Positions 14,792 through 23,578 of a stretch of 64,000 nt of DNA are shown one piece after another. Every line of letters starts with the position of its first letter. Position 1 is the stretch's first letter. The notes beneath the pieces are model-generated. The model saw nothing but the letters and a program-made list of their open reading frames with translations, had not been told where the DNA came from and made no database searches. Source of the DNA: Actinomadura craniellae (GTDB lineage Bacteria; Actinomycetota; Actinomycetes; Streptosporangiales; Streptosporangiaceae); contig NZ_QLYX01000003.1 in assembly GCF_003289645.1 (NCBI RefSeq), forward strand, positions 248,001-312,000, given 5' to 3'. Position numbers and translations under genes: made by a program.

Positions 14792-15742
14792 TCACGCCTC
14801 TCGTAGCGGGCGGAACTCGCGGATCACGCCGTTCAGCCGCATCAGGTCCTCGGGGGAGAGCGCGGCGATCCGGTCGAGGATCTCCCGCGCCCGGGGGTCG
14901 CCGTCCCGGATCTCCCGGCGCTCCTCCTCGCCCAGCGACAGCAGGCCCAGGGTCAGCAACTGGTCGATCTCGGTGGCGTCGAACAGGTCCCCGGGGCTCT
15001 CCGGGGCGACCCGCGGATGGTCCGGGAGGATGATCGGGGCGGCCAGTGCCGTGTCGCCGCCGGTCCCGGCCGGCACCGGCCACAGGCCGACGTTGCGGCA
15101 GCTCGCGGCGGCGGTGCGCAGCCGCTCCGGCGGGTCGGCCAGGGAGAGGAACCGCCCGCCCGCGGTGATGATCAGGTGCGCCGAGTTGAACGCGCACGGC
15201 AGCGCGGCGTCCCGGCTGGGGAAGTCGCCCGGGGTGGTGTTGCGCACCTCCACCGTCACCACGTGCACGTCGTCGAGGATCGGGCGGGTCAGGACCGCCA
15301 TCGTGCCGTGCAGCCCCTGCCAGGAGCGGACGACGGACCCGCCGCCGGGCAGCCGCTCGGCGGCCTCGCCGGCCGGGACCTCGATCTCGGTGCGGGCGGC
15401 GCCGACCGCGCGCACGGTCCGCTCGACGGCCTCCTCGCCGGGCAGGTACCGGCGGCCGGCCGCGGTGAACTCGTCCACCGGCCTGCCGTGCCGGCGGACC
15501 TCGCGCCGCACGGTGTGCAGGAACCGCAGCTCGACGGCGAGCGGGCCCGCGGGCGCCTCGACCAGGCACTCGGTCAGCACGGTGCAGCGGTCGCCGTCGC
15601 CGGGGCCCGGGTCGTAGGCCGCGGGGAGCACCCCGCCGAACGTCCAGCGCCGGCCGTTCTTGAGGGCCGACCGGCGGTAGGGCCACAGCAGGTAGCCCTC
15701 GTACAGCAGCGCGGCGGCGATCTCCCGCACCTCGTCGCTCAT
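14792..15742 (-). CDS. Conserved hydrogenase-operon protein of unknown function
   Basis: 316 residues, soluble, no signal peptide. Begins MSDEVREIAAALLYEGYLLW PYRRSALKN (given in two parts) and ends in a helical LGEEERREIRDGDPRAREIL segment followed by LIALSPED-like LSPEDLMRLNGVIREFRP. I recognise it only as a protein repeatedly found in actinomycete group 1h hydrogenase operons next to the DUF6084 protein. Overlaps that gene by ATGA. Likely a maturation or assembly factor by context. Confidence 0.8.
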   Translation of the reverse strand: MSDEVREIAAALLYEGYLLWPYRRSALKNGRRWTFGGVLPAAYDPGPGDGDRCTVLTECLVEAPAGPLAVELRFLHTVRREVRRHGRPVDEFTAAGRRYLPGEEAVERTVRAVGAARTEIEVPAGEAAERLPGGGSVVRSWQGLHGTMAVLTRPILDDVHVVTVEVRNTTPGDFPSRDAALPCAFNSAHLIITAGGRFLSLADPPERLRTAAASCRNVGLWPVPAGTGGDTALAAPIILPDHPRVAPESPGDLFDATEIDQLLTLGLLSLGEEERREIRDGDPRAREILDRIAALSPEDLMRLNGVIREFRPLREA

Positions 15743-16410
15743 CGCGGCCCCCCGTCCAACCCGCCGTCGAGCAGGGACGCCACCGCGTCGTCGACGGTGG
15801 CCAGCATGTGCCAGGTCCGGTACGCCGACAGCCGCTCGGCCGTGTCGCGGCGCAGCCGCAGCCAGGCGGTGCCCGGGTAGTAGGCGTCGATCAGCTGGTC
15901 CCAGGCGGTGACCGGCAGGCGGAACTCCGCCTCGGTGTCCCACGGGATCATGGCGGCCTGGAGGGCGCCGTCCGGGCCGGAGTAGAAGATCGTCCCGCTG
16001 AACAGGAACTCCAGCGGGATGTCGCCCTCCGCCAGCGCCCGGAAGTAGGTGACGATCCCGGCGTCGAAGTCGTAGGTGCAGCCCACGAGCAGGTCGGCCC
16101 GGGTCTCCCCGGAGAACTCCGGGACCGACAGGTGCGTGTGCGTCCACAGCAGGCTGCGCAGGGTGGTGCTCCACTGGTGCGGGGCGCCGAACAGGTCCGC
16201 GAGCCGTTCCCGGGTGGCGGTGTCGTAGGACCGCCGCGGCGCCGCCACCCGGATCTGGGCGCGCAGCATGACCGAGCGGATCTCCCCCTCGCCGCGCAGC
16301 GCCAGCGTGAACCGGAGCGTGGGGACGGCCGCGAACTCCTGGACGGCGGCGTCCTCGACGGCGATCGCCAGCCCGGGCGGGGCGATGGTGTCCATGTCCG
16401 GCCGCCTCAT
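15739..16410 (-). CDS. DUF6084-like hydrogenase-operon protein
   Basis: 223 residues. LRFTLALRGEGEIRSVMLRA and WSTTLRSLLWTHTHLSVPEF are characteristic of the family I know as DUF6084, found in actinomycete hydrogenase clusters. A beta-rich N-terminal half is followed by DFDAGIVTYFRAL and IPLEFLFSGTIFY. Function unknown. ATGA overlaps on both sides (with the 16407 and 14792 genes) argue for stoichiometric expression with neighbours. Confidence 0.82.
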   Translation of the reverse strand: MRRPDMDTIAPPGLAIAVEDAAVQEFAAVPTLRFTLALRGEGEIRSVMLRAQIRVAAPRRSYDTATRERLADLFGAPHQWSTTLRSLLWTHTHLSVPEFSGETRADLLVGCTYDFDAGIVTYFRALAEGDIPLEFLFSGTIFYSGPDGALQAAMIPWDTEAEFRLPVTAWDQLIDAYYPGTAWLRLRRDTAERLSAYRTWHMLATVDDAVASLLDGGLDGGPR

Positions 16411-16616
16411 GCCGGGGGGAGGTTCGGCATGCTCGGGTCGATCGGATCCCGCGCCCCGGGGTTGATGCCCGTGGAGCGGCGGGCGGTCGCGGTCCCGTCG
16501 GGCCGCAGGCCCGGCGTCTTCTCGTAACCGCCGGGCTCGTTGCCCTCCCGGATGCCGCGGACGTGCGACGGCGCGTCCGGCCGCACGTCCGGCCGGCCCA
16601 CCCGAATCCTGGCCAT
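16407..16616 (-). CDS. Small Pro/Gly/Arg-rich hydrogenase-operon protein
   Basis: 69 residues: MARIRVGRPDVRPDAPSHVR, then GIREGNEPGGYEKTPGLRPD and a tail GARDPIDPSMPNLPPA. Probably disordered. The start has GGAGG four bases upstream, and the stop overlaps the DUF6084-like start. Similar short proteins sit at this place in other actinomycete hydrogenase operons. Function unknown. Confidence 0.75.
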   Translation of the reverse strand: MARIRVGRPDVRPDAPSHVRGIREGNEPGGYEKTPGLRPDGTATARRSTGINPGARDPIDPSMPNLPPA

Positions 16617-16624
16617 GTCGCCTC

Positions 16625-17239
16625 CTAGTCCTCCACGGTCACGGACCGCTCGCGCAGGTCCGCGAGGAACTCCTCGACCGCCCGCCACGTCTCCCCGCCG
16701 CCGGCCGGCCCCCGCCGGGCGCGGACCAGGCCGGCCAGCGCGTAGCAGTCGTCGATCGGGGCCAGCCACTGCTCCCGCGCGTCCCGGACGCGGTTCACCA
16801 GCAGCGCCTCCACGTCGGGCGCCATCTCCCGCAGCACCGGGTGGGCCGCGCGGATCGACTCCCACGCCGCGGCGGGCACCGCCGCCGCGGTGGCCCCGGC
16901 CGGGCCCGGGTAGCGGGCCACCGGCCGGTCCTCGGCCGAGTCGTGGAACACGAACGCCAGCCCGACCGGGACGCCCAGCGCCCGCCAGGCGTCGTCGATC
17001 TCCAGGCCCGGCAGGTACCGGCACCGGTCGGGCACCAGCCGGTACGACCCGCCGCCCGCCTCCCGCCGGTCGAACAGCACCGTGCAGGCCCGGCAGGCGC
17101 AGCGCAGCTCGCGGGAGCGCGACTCCAGCAGGTGCCGGTGCCGGTCGGGCAGCGGCTCGGCGCACAGCTCGCACCGCTCCGGCTCCGGTTCCGGCGGGCG
17201 CCGGGACAGCCGGCCCAGCCGCGGGGTGGTCAGGGTCAT
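16625..17239 (-). CDS. DUF5947-like zinc-ribbon hydrogenase-operon protein
   Basis: 204 residues. Two Cys pairs near the N-terminus (ERCELCAEPLPDRHRHLLE and LRCACRACTVLFDRRE) suggest a zinc or Fe-S site. The rest includes YRLVPDRCRYLPGLEIDDAW and LLVNRVRDAREQWLAPIDDC. It matches the family I know as DUF5947, encoded with group 1h hydrogenases. A role in metal or cluster handling is inferred. Overlaps the upstream NifU-associated gene by ATGA. Confidence 0.82.
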   Translation of the reverse strand: MTLTTPRLGRLSRRPPEPEPERCELCAEPLPDRHRHLLESRSRELRCACRACTVLFDRREAGGGSYRLVPDRCRYLPGLEIDDAWRALGVPVGLAFVFHDSAEDRPVARYPGPAGATAAAVPAAAWESIRAAHPVLREMAPDVEALLVNRVRDAREQWLAPIDDCYALAGLVRARRGPAGGGETWRAVEEFLADLRERSVTVED

Positions 17240-17505
17240 GCGCGCACTCCGAGCGCGGTCAGCGGGATGAACGCCTGCGGTGCCGCGGGGCGCAGGCCGT
17301 GCAGCTCCAGCAGGTGCGCCACGAGCTCGTCGCGGGTGCAGGCGGCCGGGTCGGGGACGTGCCGCAGGACGCGCGCCAGCCCCTCCCCGTAGAGCTCCAG
17401 CAGGGCCCGCACCGCCTCCAGCGCGGTGTCGTCGGAGCGGTCCTCCAGCAGCCCGAGCAGTTCCTCGATCCGGGCCACCCGGGCGCGTACGGCCTGGTCG
17501 TCCAC
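17236..17505 (-). CDS. Small helical protein related to the N-terminus of hydrogenase-linked NifU proteins
   Basis: 89 residues, all helical: VARIEELLGLLEDRSDD, then EAVRALLELYGEGLARVLRH and ELVAHLLELHGLRPAAP. The last pattern (LVxxLLxLHGLxP) is found at the start of NifU-like proteins encoded beside actinobacterial hydrogenases. Here the NifU cluster-binding part is absent, so it may be a stand-alone interaction module. GTG at 17505, three bases after the hhyL stop; it overlaps the DUF5947-like gene by ATGA. Confidence 0.7.
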   Translation of the reverse strand: MDDQAVRARVARIEELLGLLEDRSDDTALEAVRALLELYGEGLARVLRHVPDPAACTRDELVAHLLELHGLRPAAPQAFIPLTALGVRA

Positions 17506-17507
17506 GG

Positions 17508-19307
17508 CTAGGCTCCGGCGCCCAGCGTCGGCGAGTGCAGCCGCTTCAGGGTGCGCCCGCCGCCGAGGTACATGTGCACCCCGCACGGCAGGCACGGGTC
17601 GAAGCTGCGCACCGTGCGCATGATGTCGATGCCCTTGAAGTTCTCCGGGCCGTTCTCCTCGAAGATCGGCAGCCCCTGGACGGCGTCCTCGTAGGGGCCC
17701 GGGGTGCCGTGGACGTCCCGCGGGCTGGCGTTCCAGGGGGTGGGCGGGTACGGGTGGTAGTTCGCGATCTTGCCGTCCCGGATCACCAGGTGGTGGGACA
17801 GCACCCCGCGCACCGCCTCGTGGAAGCCGCAGCCGATGGCGTCGTCGGGGACCGCGAAGTCCTGGAAGACCTTGGTCCGGCCGGCCCGCACCTCGTCCAT
17901 CGCCTGCGTCACGAAGTGGAAGGCCGCCGCCGCGGCGTACGCGATGAAGTAGACCCGGGCCCGGTCGCGCTCGATGGTGTTGGACCACTTGGGGATGTGC
18001 CACTCCAGGTGCTTCTCCGGGCTGCCCTCGCTCTTCGGCAGGGTGATCTTGACGCTGTGCCCGGTCGCCCGGATCAGGTCGGTCTCGACCAGCCCGTTCA
18101 GCGCGGTGGACCACAGCCGGGCCAGCGGGCCGCCCCCGGTGTCCAGCGCCAGCAGGTCGCCGGTGCGCGGGTCGAGCCAGCGGGGGCTCATCACCCAGCT
18201 GTACTTGCCGCCCTCGCCGAGGTCGCGTTTCTGCGGGCGGGGGATCGTGGTCTGGTTCCACGGGTGCCGCCGGTCGATCGGGTTGCCGAGCGGGTCGCGG
18301 GTGACGAACACCTCGCCGTCGTTCTCCCAGTCGTCGTAGTAGGAGCTGCCCAGCAGGATGCGGATGCCGACGTTGATGTCGACCAGGCTGTTGGTGACCA
18401 GTTCCCCGTCGACGATGATCCCTGGGGTGACGAACTGCTTGCGGCCCCACTCGGGCATGTTCCGGTAGGTGTAGTCGACGACGTCCGGGTTCTGGAAGGC
18501 GCCCCAGCAGCCCAGCATGATGCGCCGCCGGCCGACCTCCTCGTAGCCGGGCAGCGCCGCGTAGAAGAAGTCGAACAGGTCGTCGTTCATCGGGACGGCC
18601 TTCTTCACGAAGTCCAGCACCTTCAGCAGCCGGGCCAGGTAGTCGCTGAAGAGCTGCGGCGTGGCGACCGTGCCCACCCCGCCCGGGTACAGGGTGGAGG
18701 GGTGCACGTGCCGCCCCTCCATCAGGCAGAACATCTCCCGGGTGAGCCGGCTCATCTGCAGCGCCTCGCGGTACATGCCGCCGGTGAACGGGTTGAACGC
18801 GCGCATGATGTCGGCGATCGTGCGGTGCCCGTGCTCGTCGGACCGGGGCGCGGCGGTGTTCTCCGCGCGGTGCAGCAGGCTCGGGTTCGTCTCCTTGACC
18901 ATCTGCTCGCAGAAGTCGACGAACACCAGGTTGTCCTGGAAGATCGTGTGGTCGAACATGAACTCGGCGGCCTCGCCGAGGTTGACGATCCATTCGGCCA
19001 GGTGGGGCATCTTGACCCCGTAGGCCATGTTCTGCGCGTAGACCGAGCAGGTGGCGTGGTTGTCGCCGCAGATGCCGCAGATCCGGCTGGTGATGAAGTG
19101 CGCGTCGCGCGGGTCCTTGCCCTTCATGAAGACGCTGTAGCCGCGGAACAGCGACGAGGTGCTCCGGCACTCGACGACTTCCCGGTTGGCGAAGTCGATC
19201 TTTGTGTGGATGCCGAGGTTGCCGATGATCCGGGTGATCGGATCCCAGGACATCTCGACCAGTTCCCGGGTCTCCTGCCCGGCGCTCTGGCTCAGGTTCT
19301 GGACCAT
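17508..19307 (-). CDS. hhyL: [NiFe]-hydrogenase large subunit, group 1h
   Basis: 599 residues. The nickel ligands are in the L1 motif RICGICGDNHATC (Cys77, Cys80) and L2 motif DPCLPCGVH (Cys572, Cys575). Maturation should remove the 21 residues after His578 (MYLGGGRTLKRLHSPTLGAG and A). This set with the Asp-containing small subunit defines group 1h (formerly group 5), oxygen-tolerant enzymes that oxidise atmospheric H2 in actinobacteria during starvation or sporulation. GAGGAG precedes the ATG. 46 bases separate it from hhyS. Confidence 0.97.
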   Translation of the reverse strand: MVQNLSQSAGQETRELVEMSWDPITRIIGNLGIHTKIDFANREVVECRSTSSLFRGYSVFMKGKDPRDAHFITSRICGICGDNHATCSVYAQNMAYGVKMPHLAEWIVNLGEAAEFMFDHTIFQDNLVFVDFCEQMVKETNPSLLHRAENTAAPRSDEHGHRTIADIMRAFNPFTGGMYREALQMSRLTREMFCLMEGRHVHPSTLYPGGVGTVATPQLFSDYLARLLKVLDFVKKAVPMNDDLFDFFYAALPGYEEVGRRRIMLGCWGAFQNPDVVDYTYRNMPEWGRKQFVTPGIIVDGELVTNSLVDINVGIRILLGSSYYDDWENDGEVFVTRDPLGNPIDRRHPWNQTTIPRPQKRDLGEGGKYSWVMSPRWLDPRTGDLLALDTGGGPLARLWSTALNGLVETDLIRATGHSVKITLPKSEGSPEKHLEWHIPKWSNTIERDRARVYFIAYAAAAAFHFVTQAMDEVRAGRTKVFQDFAVPDDAIGCGFHEAVRGVLSHHLVIRDGKIANYHPYPPTPWNASPRDVHGTPGPYEDAVQGLPIFEENGPENFKGIDIMRTVRSFDPCLPCGVHMYLGGGRTLKRLHSPTLGAGA

Positions 19308-19353
19308 GTCTCCTCGTGTCCTTCGTGTCCTCGGCGTCCTTGGCGGTCGGCCT

Positions 19354-20376
19354 TCACGGGCGGTAGCCGCTGGTCAGTTCGGGACGGTCGTGGTGCCACT
19401 TCGGCTCCTCGTTGACCGTCTTGTTGGTGATGCCGCGCAGCCTGCGCATCAGCGGCCCGTAGACACCGGCGACGGTCGAGGAGATCGTCGCGCCGGGCGG
19501 CTGGTCCATGAAGGGCATGAACTTGTCCGGGAAGCCGGGCATCGTGCAGCCGATGCAGATGCCGCCCACGTTGGGGCAGCCGCCGATGCCGTCCATCCAG
19601 CCGCGCTTGGGGACGTTGCAGTTCACCACCGGCCCCCAGCAGCCGATCTTGACCTGGCATTTGGGTGAGTTGTAGTCGAGCGCGAAGTCGCCCTGCTCGT
19701 AGTAGCCGGCCCGGTCGCAGCCCTCGTGCACGGTCTTGCCGAACAGCCAGGTGGGCCGCAGCTTGTCGTCCAGCGGGATGGTGGGGGCCCGGCCCGCGGC
19801 CTGGTAGAGCAGCCAGAGCAGGGTTTCCATGAAGTTGTCGGGCTGGATGGGGCAGCCGGGCACGTTGACGATCGGCAGCCCGCCGGCCGAGCGGAAGTCC
19901 CCGCCCAGGTAGTCGCCCAGGCCCATGCAGCCGGTCGGGTTCCCGGCCATCGCGTGGATCCCGCCGTACGCCGAGCAGGTGCCGGCGGTCACCACCGCCC
20001 ACGCCCTGGGGGCCAGCCGGTCGATCCAGTCGTTGACGGTGATGGGCTCCCCGGTCACCGGGTCGTTGCCCATCGAGGTCCAGTAACCGTCCCCGTTGAT
20101 CCGCTCGTTGGGGATCGACCCCTCCACGACCAGGATGAACGGCCCGAGCTCGTCCCGCGCGGCCCGGTGGAACGCGGCCATGAACTCGTCCCCGGTCTCG
20201 GCCGCCAGCACCTTGTTGTGCAGGTGCACCTTGGGCAGGCCCGGGATCAGCCCGAGCAGCACGTCCTCCAGGCTGGGCAGCCCGGCCGCGGTCATCGAGA
20301 CCGTGTCCCCGTCACAGCTCATGCCCTCGGATGTCCACAGGATGTGGATCTCCTCCAGGCCGGTGGTCGTGGCCAT
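19354..20376 (-). CDS. hhyS: [NiFe]-hydrogenase small subunit, group 1h
   Basis: 340 residues, no Tat signal peptide, as known for group 1h. The proximal cluster motif is SCDGD, where Asp replaces the second Cys of the usual CxxC, a feature of oxygen-tolerant group 1h enzymes. Other ligands are in TAGTCSAYGG, VPGCPIQPD, HEGCDRAGYY, KCQVKIGCWGPVVNCN and CPNVGGICIGCTMPGFPDKF. Electrons pass through three Fe-S clusters to an unknown acceptor. It is the first gene of the operon; AGGGGG lies seven bases before the ATG. Confidence 0.97.
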   Translation of the reverse strand: MATTTGLEEIHILWTSEGMSCDGDTVSMTAAGLPSLEDVLLGLIPGLPKVHLHNKVLAAETGDEFMAAFHRAARDELGPFILVVEGSIPNERINGDGYWTSMGNDPVTGEPITVNDWIDRLAPRAWAVVTAGTCSAYGGIHAMAGNPTGCMGLGDYLGGDFRSAGGLPIVNVPGCPIQPDNFMETLLWLLYQAAGRAPTIPLDDKLRPTWLFGKTVHEGCDRAGYYEQGDFALDYNSPKCQVKIGCWGPVVNCNVPKRGWMDGIGGCPNVGGICIGCTMPGFPDKFMPFMDQPPGATISSTVAGVYGPLMRRLRGITNKTVNEEPKWHHDRPELTSGYRP

Positions 20377-20400
20377 TTCACCGCCCCCTGGCGACTCATC

Positions 20401-20416
20401 GTGATTTGATGGTCAC
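20401..20416. promoter_or_regulatory. Inverted repeat in the hydrogenase/SDR divergent promoter region
   Basis: GTGA-N8-TCAC at 20401-20416 lies 25 bases upstream of the hhyS start, in the 157-base gap shared with the divergent SDR gene. It recalls CRP-type half-sites but the spacer is eight rather than six, so the regulator cannot be named. Confidence 0.35.
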
Positions 20417-20533
20417 ACCATGCTTACCCCGGAATGTGGGGATGGGTAAGGTCCCGGGGTCCTTAGGTGCTTCGGGCGGTCAGCGGTCGCGGCCCGCGCG
20501 CATACCGGCTGGGAGGAGGGAAGGGCTCCCGGC

Positions 20534-21328
20534 ATGCAGATCGATCTCACCGGCAGGACCGCGCTCGTGACCGGATCGACCCAGGGCATCGGGGCCGCGA
20601 TCGCCGCCGGCCTCGCCCGGGCCGGGGCGCGGGTGGCCGTCAACGGGCGCACGCCCGACACCGTCCAGGCCGCCGCCGACGCGCTGCGCGCCGAGGTCAC
20701 CGGCGCCGAAGTGGTGCCGGCCGCCGCCGACCTCGCGACCGAGGAGGGCGCCCGGCAGGTCACCGACCTGCTGCCCGACGTGGACATCCTGGTCAACAAC
20801 CTGGGGATCTTCGGGGCGCGGCCCGCCCTGGAGATCACCGACGCCGAGTGGCGGCGGTACTTCGAGGTGAACGTCCTGGCGGGGGTCCGGCTCACCCGGA
20901 CCTACCTGCCCGGCATGGTGGAGCGGGGCTGGGGACGCGTCCAGTACATCGCCAGCGACTCGGCGGTCATGACGCCCGAGGAAATGATCCACTACGGCAT
21001 GAGCAAAACCTCACTGCTGGCGGTCTCCCGCGGCTTCGCCAAGGCGGCCGCCGGCACCGGCGTCACGGTGAACTCCGTCATCGCCGGCCCCACCCACACC
21101 GGGGGAGTGGAGGACTTCGTCTACAGCCTGGTGGACCGCGACCTGCCGTGGGACGAGGCCCAGCGGGCCTTCATGCGCGAATACCGCCCCGGGTCGCTGC
21201 TGCAACGGCTGATCGAGCCCGCGGAGATCGCGAACATGGTGGTCTACCTCAGCTCCCCGCACGCCTCGGCCACCACCGGCGGCGCGCTGCGCGTGGACGG
21301 CGGCTACACCGACGCGATCCTCCCCTGA
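20534..21328 (+). CDS. SDR-family oxidoreductase
   Basis: 264 residues. Cofactor motif TGSTQGIG (13-20), VNNLG near 88-91, and the catalytic Ser141/143, Tyr154, Lys158 (HYGMSKTS). Classical short-chain dehydrogenase of unknown substrate; the long insert GVEDFVYSLVDRDLPWDEAQ is typical of one actinobacterial subgroup. GGGAGG is upstream of the ATG. Divergent from the hydrogenase operon and convergent with the P450 gene, 18 bases away. Confidence 0.9.
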   Translation: MQIDLTGRTALVTGSTQGIGAAIAAGLARAGARVAVNGRTPDTVQAAADALRAEVTGAEVVPAAADLATEEGARQVTDLLPDVDILVNNLGIFGARPALEITDAEWRRYFEVNVLAGVRLTRTYLPGMVERGWGRVQYIASDSAVMTPEEMIHYGMSKTSLLAVSRGFAKAAAGTGVTVNSVIAGPTHTGGVEDFVYSLVDRDLPWDEAQRAFMREYRPGSLLQRLIEPAEIANMVVYLSSPHASATTGGALRVDGGYTDAILP

Positions 21329-21346
21329 CTCCCTTGGCCCGCTGGC

Positions 21347-22651
21347 TTACCGGCCGTTCCACCAGCGGACCAGCGGGTCCCACCACCGGGCGCGGCGGGG
21401 CGCCGGAGCCGCCGCCGGCGGGACGGGCCCGGCAACGGGCGCGCCGGCCGGCTCGGTCCGGTCCGGGACCGGCACCGGGGGGAACCGGACCGGCAGAGCC
21501 GCCAGGGCGCGGTGGAACGGGCCCGGCCGCCACTCCAGCTCCGCGGCGGGCACGGCCAGTTCGAGGTCCGGCAGCCGGTCGAGCAGCCGCTCGATGGCGA
21601 CGGAGGCGATCAGCCGGGCGGGGCCCTTGGCCGGGCAGGTGTGCGGGCCGGTGCTCCACGCCAGGTGGGCCCGGTTGCCCGTCCGGTGGTCGGAGGCCAT
21701 CGCCGGGTCGGTGTTGGCGGCGGCGAAGCTGACGACGACCGGCTGGTCCGCGGGCAGCAGCGCGTCGCCCAGCACGAGGTCCCGCTCCGGGTAGGTGACC
21801 CCGTAGTTGGCCATCGGAGGGTCCGTCCACAGCACCTCGTCGAGCGCGTCCTCGACGGGGAGGCTGCCGCCGGACAGGTCGCCCGCGAACCGGTCGTCGG
21901 CCAGCAGCAGCCGCAGCGTGTTGGCGATCAGGTTCTGCTCGGGCTCGGCCCCGGCGCCGATGAGCACGACGAGTTGCTGCCCCAGCTCGTCCTCGGTCAG
22001 CTCGGCGGGATGGTTCAGCATCCAGGTCGTCACGTCCGCGCCCGGCCGCGCGCGCTTGAGCGCGATCAGGTCCGCCACGCCCCGGTTGATCTCGGCGTTC
22101 GCGCGTTCGGCGTCCAGACCCTCGAAGATCCCGCTCATCCCGGTGACGATGCGGTCGGCGATCTCGCGCGGGCAGCCGAACATCTCGATGAGGACCAGCA
22201 GGGGCAGCGCCCGCGCGTACCGGGCGACCAGGTCGGCCTCCCCGGCGGTCGTGAAGCGGTCGATCAGGTCGTCGGCGGTGCGCTCGACGTGGTCGCGCAG
22301 CGCACCCGTGTCGATCCGCTCCAGGCTGTCGGTCACGGCGCCGCGCAGCCGCGCGTGCACGCCGCCGTCGGTCATCAGGCAGTTCGGCCGGTACCCCATC
22401 ATCGGCAGCACCGGGCAGTCGGCGGGCACGTCCTTCTCCCACCGGCGGGCGTCCTTGGGGAACGTCGCGGGGTCGCGCAGCACCTGGAGCGCGGCCTCGT
22501 AGCCGACGACGAGTGTCGCCGGGACGCCCGGGGCGAGCTCGACCGGGCCGAACGGGCCGTGCCGGCGCAGCCGGGCGTAGACGGCGCCCGGGTCGGCGGC
22601 GAACTCCGGCCCGTACATCGGTTCCCGGGCGGGCGGGGCGTCGGAGGTCAT
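21347..22651 (-). CDS. cvnE: Conservon cytochrome P450 (CvnE, CYP157-like, lacks ExxR)
   Basis: 434 residues. The heme-binding region is STGPHTCPAKG with Cys339. The K-helix that should carry ExxR reads ALDEVLWTDPP, so Arg is replaced by Trp; loss of ExxR is known for the conservon-linked CYP157 family. The I-helix GAGAEPEQN also lacks the usual Thr. The tail after 390 is Pro/Ala-rich and ends in RARWWDPLVRWWNGR, a Trp-rich amphipathic end that could bind a membrane or partner. ATGA overlap with cvnD. Catalytic function is uncertain. Confidence 0.88.
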   Translation of the reverse strand: MTSDAPPAREPMYGPEFAADPGAVYARLRRHGPFGPVELAPGVPATLVVGYEAALQVLRDPATFPKDARRWEKDVPADCPVLPMMGYRPNCLMTDGGVHARLRGAVTDSLERIDTGALRDHVERTADDLIDRFTTAGEADLVARYARALPLLVLIEMFGCPREIADRIVTGMSGIFEGLDAERANAEINRGVADLIALKRARPGADVTTWMLNHPAELTEDELGQQLVVLIGAGAEPEQNLIANTLRLLLADDRFAGDLSGGSLPVEDALDEVLWTDPPMANYGVTYPERDLVLGDALLPADQPVVVSFAAANTDPAMASDHRTGNRAHLAWSTGPHTCPAKGPARLIASVAIERLLDRLPDLELAVPAAELEWRPGPFHRALAALPVRFPPVPVPDRTEPAGAPVAGPVPPAAAPAPRRARWWDPLVRWWNGR

Positions 22652-23244
22652 GCGGGCTCCTGGTCCAGGGTGAGCAGGTGGTCGACGAGGGCGATCAGCG
22701 CCCGCAGGGAGGACGCCTCGTCGCGGGCGTCGCACTGCACGAGCGGGGTGGTGGGGAGCAGGTCAAGGGCCTCGCGCAGCTCGGCCTCGGGCACGGCCGG
22801 CGACCCGTCGAACCGGTTGACCGCCACCGCGTACGGCAGGCCCTGCCGCTCCACCAGGTCCATCACCTCGAAGGAGCTGTCGAGGCGGGTGGTGTCCACC
22901 AGCACCAGCGCGCCGAGCGCGCCGCGCGACAGGTCCTGCCACAGCCGGGTGAAGCGCTGCTGCCCGGGCGTGCCGAACAGGTAGAGGACGAGCCGGTCGC
23001 TGAGGGTGAGGCGGCCGAAGTCCATGGCGACGGTCGTGGTGGTCTTGTCCTCGATCCCGGCCAGGTCGTCCACGAACGTCCCGGCCTGCGTCATCCGCTC
23101 CTCGGTGCGCAGCGGCCGGATCTCCGACAGGGTGCCGACGAACGTGGTCTTGCCGACCGCGAAGTGGCCCACGATCAGCAGTTTCACCGCGGTCTGCACG
23201 GTGTCGCGCAGGTAGCGGGAGTCAGAGACGAGCGCGGAGTCCAT
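22648..23244 (-). CDS. cvnD: Conservon small GTPase-like protein (CvnD)
   Basis: 198 residues, MglA/Ras-like. P-loop VGHFAVGKTTFVGTL, switch II-like LFGTPGQQRFTRLW, and the NKxD position reads VNRFDGSP. Conservon proteins (CvnA-D) form a membrane-associated signalling complex resembling eukaryotic G-protein systems; they affect development and antibiotic production in Streptomyces. The start overlaps the end of cvnC by 23 bases. Confidence 0.93.
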   Translation of the reverse strand: MDSALVSDSRYLRDTVQTAVKLLIVGHFAVGKTTFVGTLSEIRPLRTEERMTQAGTFVDDLAGIEDKTTTTVAMDFGRLTLSDRLVLYLFGTPGQQRFTRLWQDLSRGALGALVLVDTTRLDSSFEVMDLVERQGLPYAVAVNRFDGSPAVPEAELREALDLLPTTPLVQCDARDEASSLRALIALVDHLLTLDQEPA

Positions 23245-23578
23245 CGAGCACCTCCTGCAGCAGCGGGACGGAGGGGAGCTGGGACGGCGCGGCCGGCGCC
23301 CGGACGGAGAGGTGGCCGCCGTCCACGAGGTCGGAGAGCAGGACCTTGGTGACGCTGGTCGGCAGGTCGAGATGGCCGGCGATCTCGGCGACCGACAGCG
23401 GGCCGCCCCGGCACAGGTCGAGCAGCCGGCGCTGCTCCGGGTTCAGCCCGGCCGTCGGGCCGCCGCCGCTCCCCGCGACCACCAGGGTGACCAGGTCGAA
23501 GACGTTGCGGGTCGGGTGCGCCCGGCCGCCCGTCACCACGTGCGGCCGGACCAGCGCCCGCCTGGGCCGCGGCGTCAT
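23222..23578 (-). CDS. cvnC: Conservon DUF742 protein (CvnC)
   Basis: 118 residues. ALVRPHVVTGGRAHPTRNVF, then EQRRLLDLCRGGPLSVAEIA and LPTSVTKVLLSDLVDGGHL form the winged-helix-like DUF742. In conservons this protein couples the roadblock protein to the GTPase. ATG 23578 overlaps the cvnB stop (ATGA). Confidence 0.93.
   Translation of the reverse strand: MTPRPRRALVRPHVVTGGRAHPTRNVFDLVTLVVAGSGGGPTAGLNPEQRRLLDLCRGGPLSVAEIAGHLDLPTSVTKVLLSDLVDGGHLSVRAPAAPSQLPSVPLLQEVLDGLRARL

Noticed and set aside
20401-20416. CRP/GlxR binding site before hhyS
   Set aside because: The half-sites match but the spacer is eight bases instead of six, so only an unassigned inverted repeat is reported.
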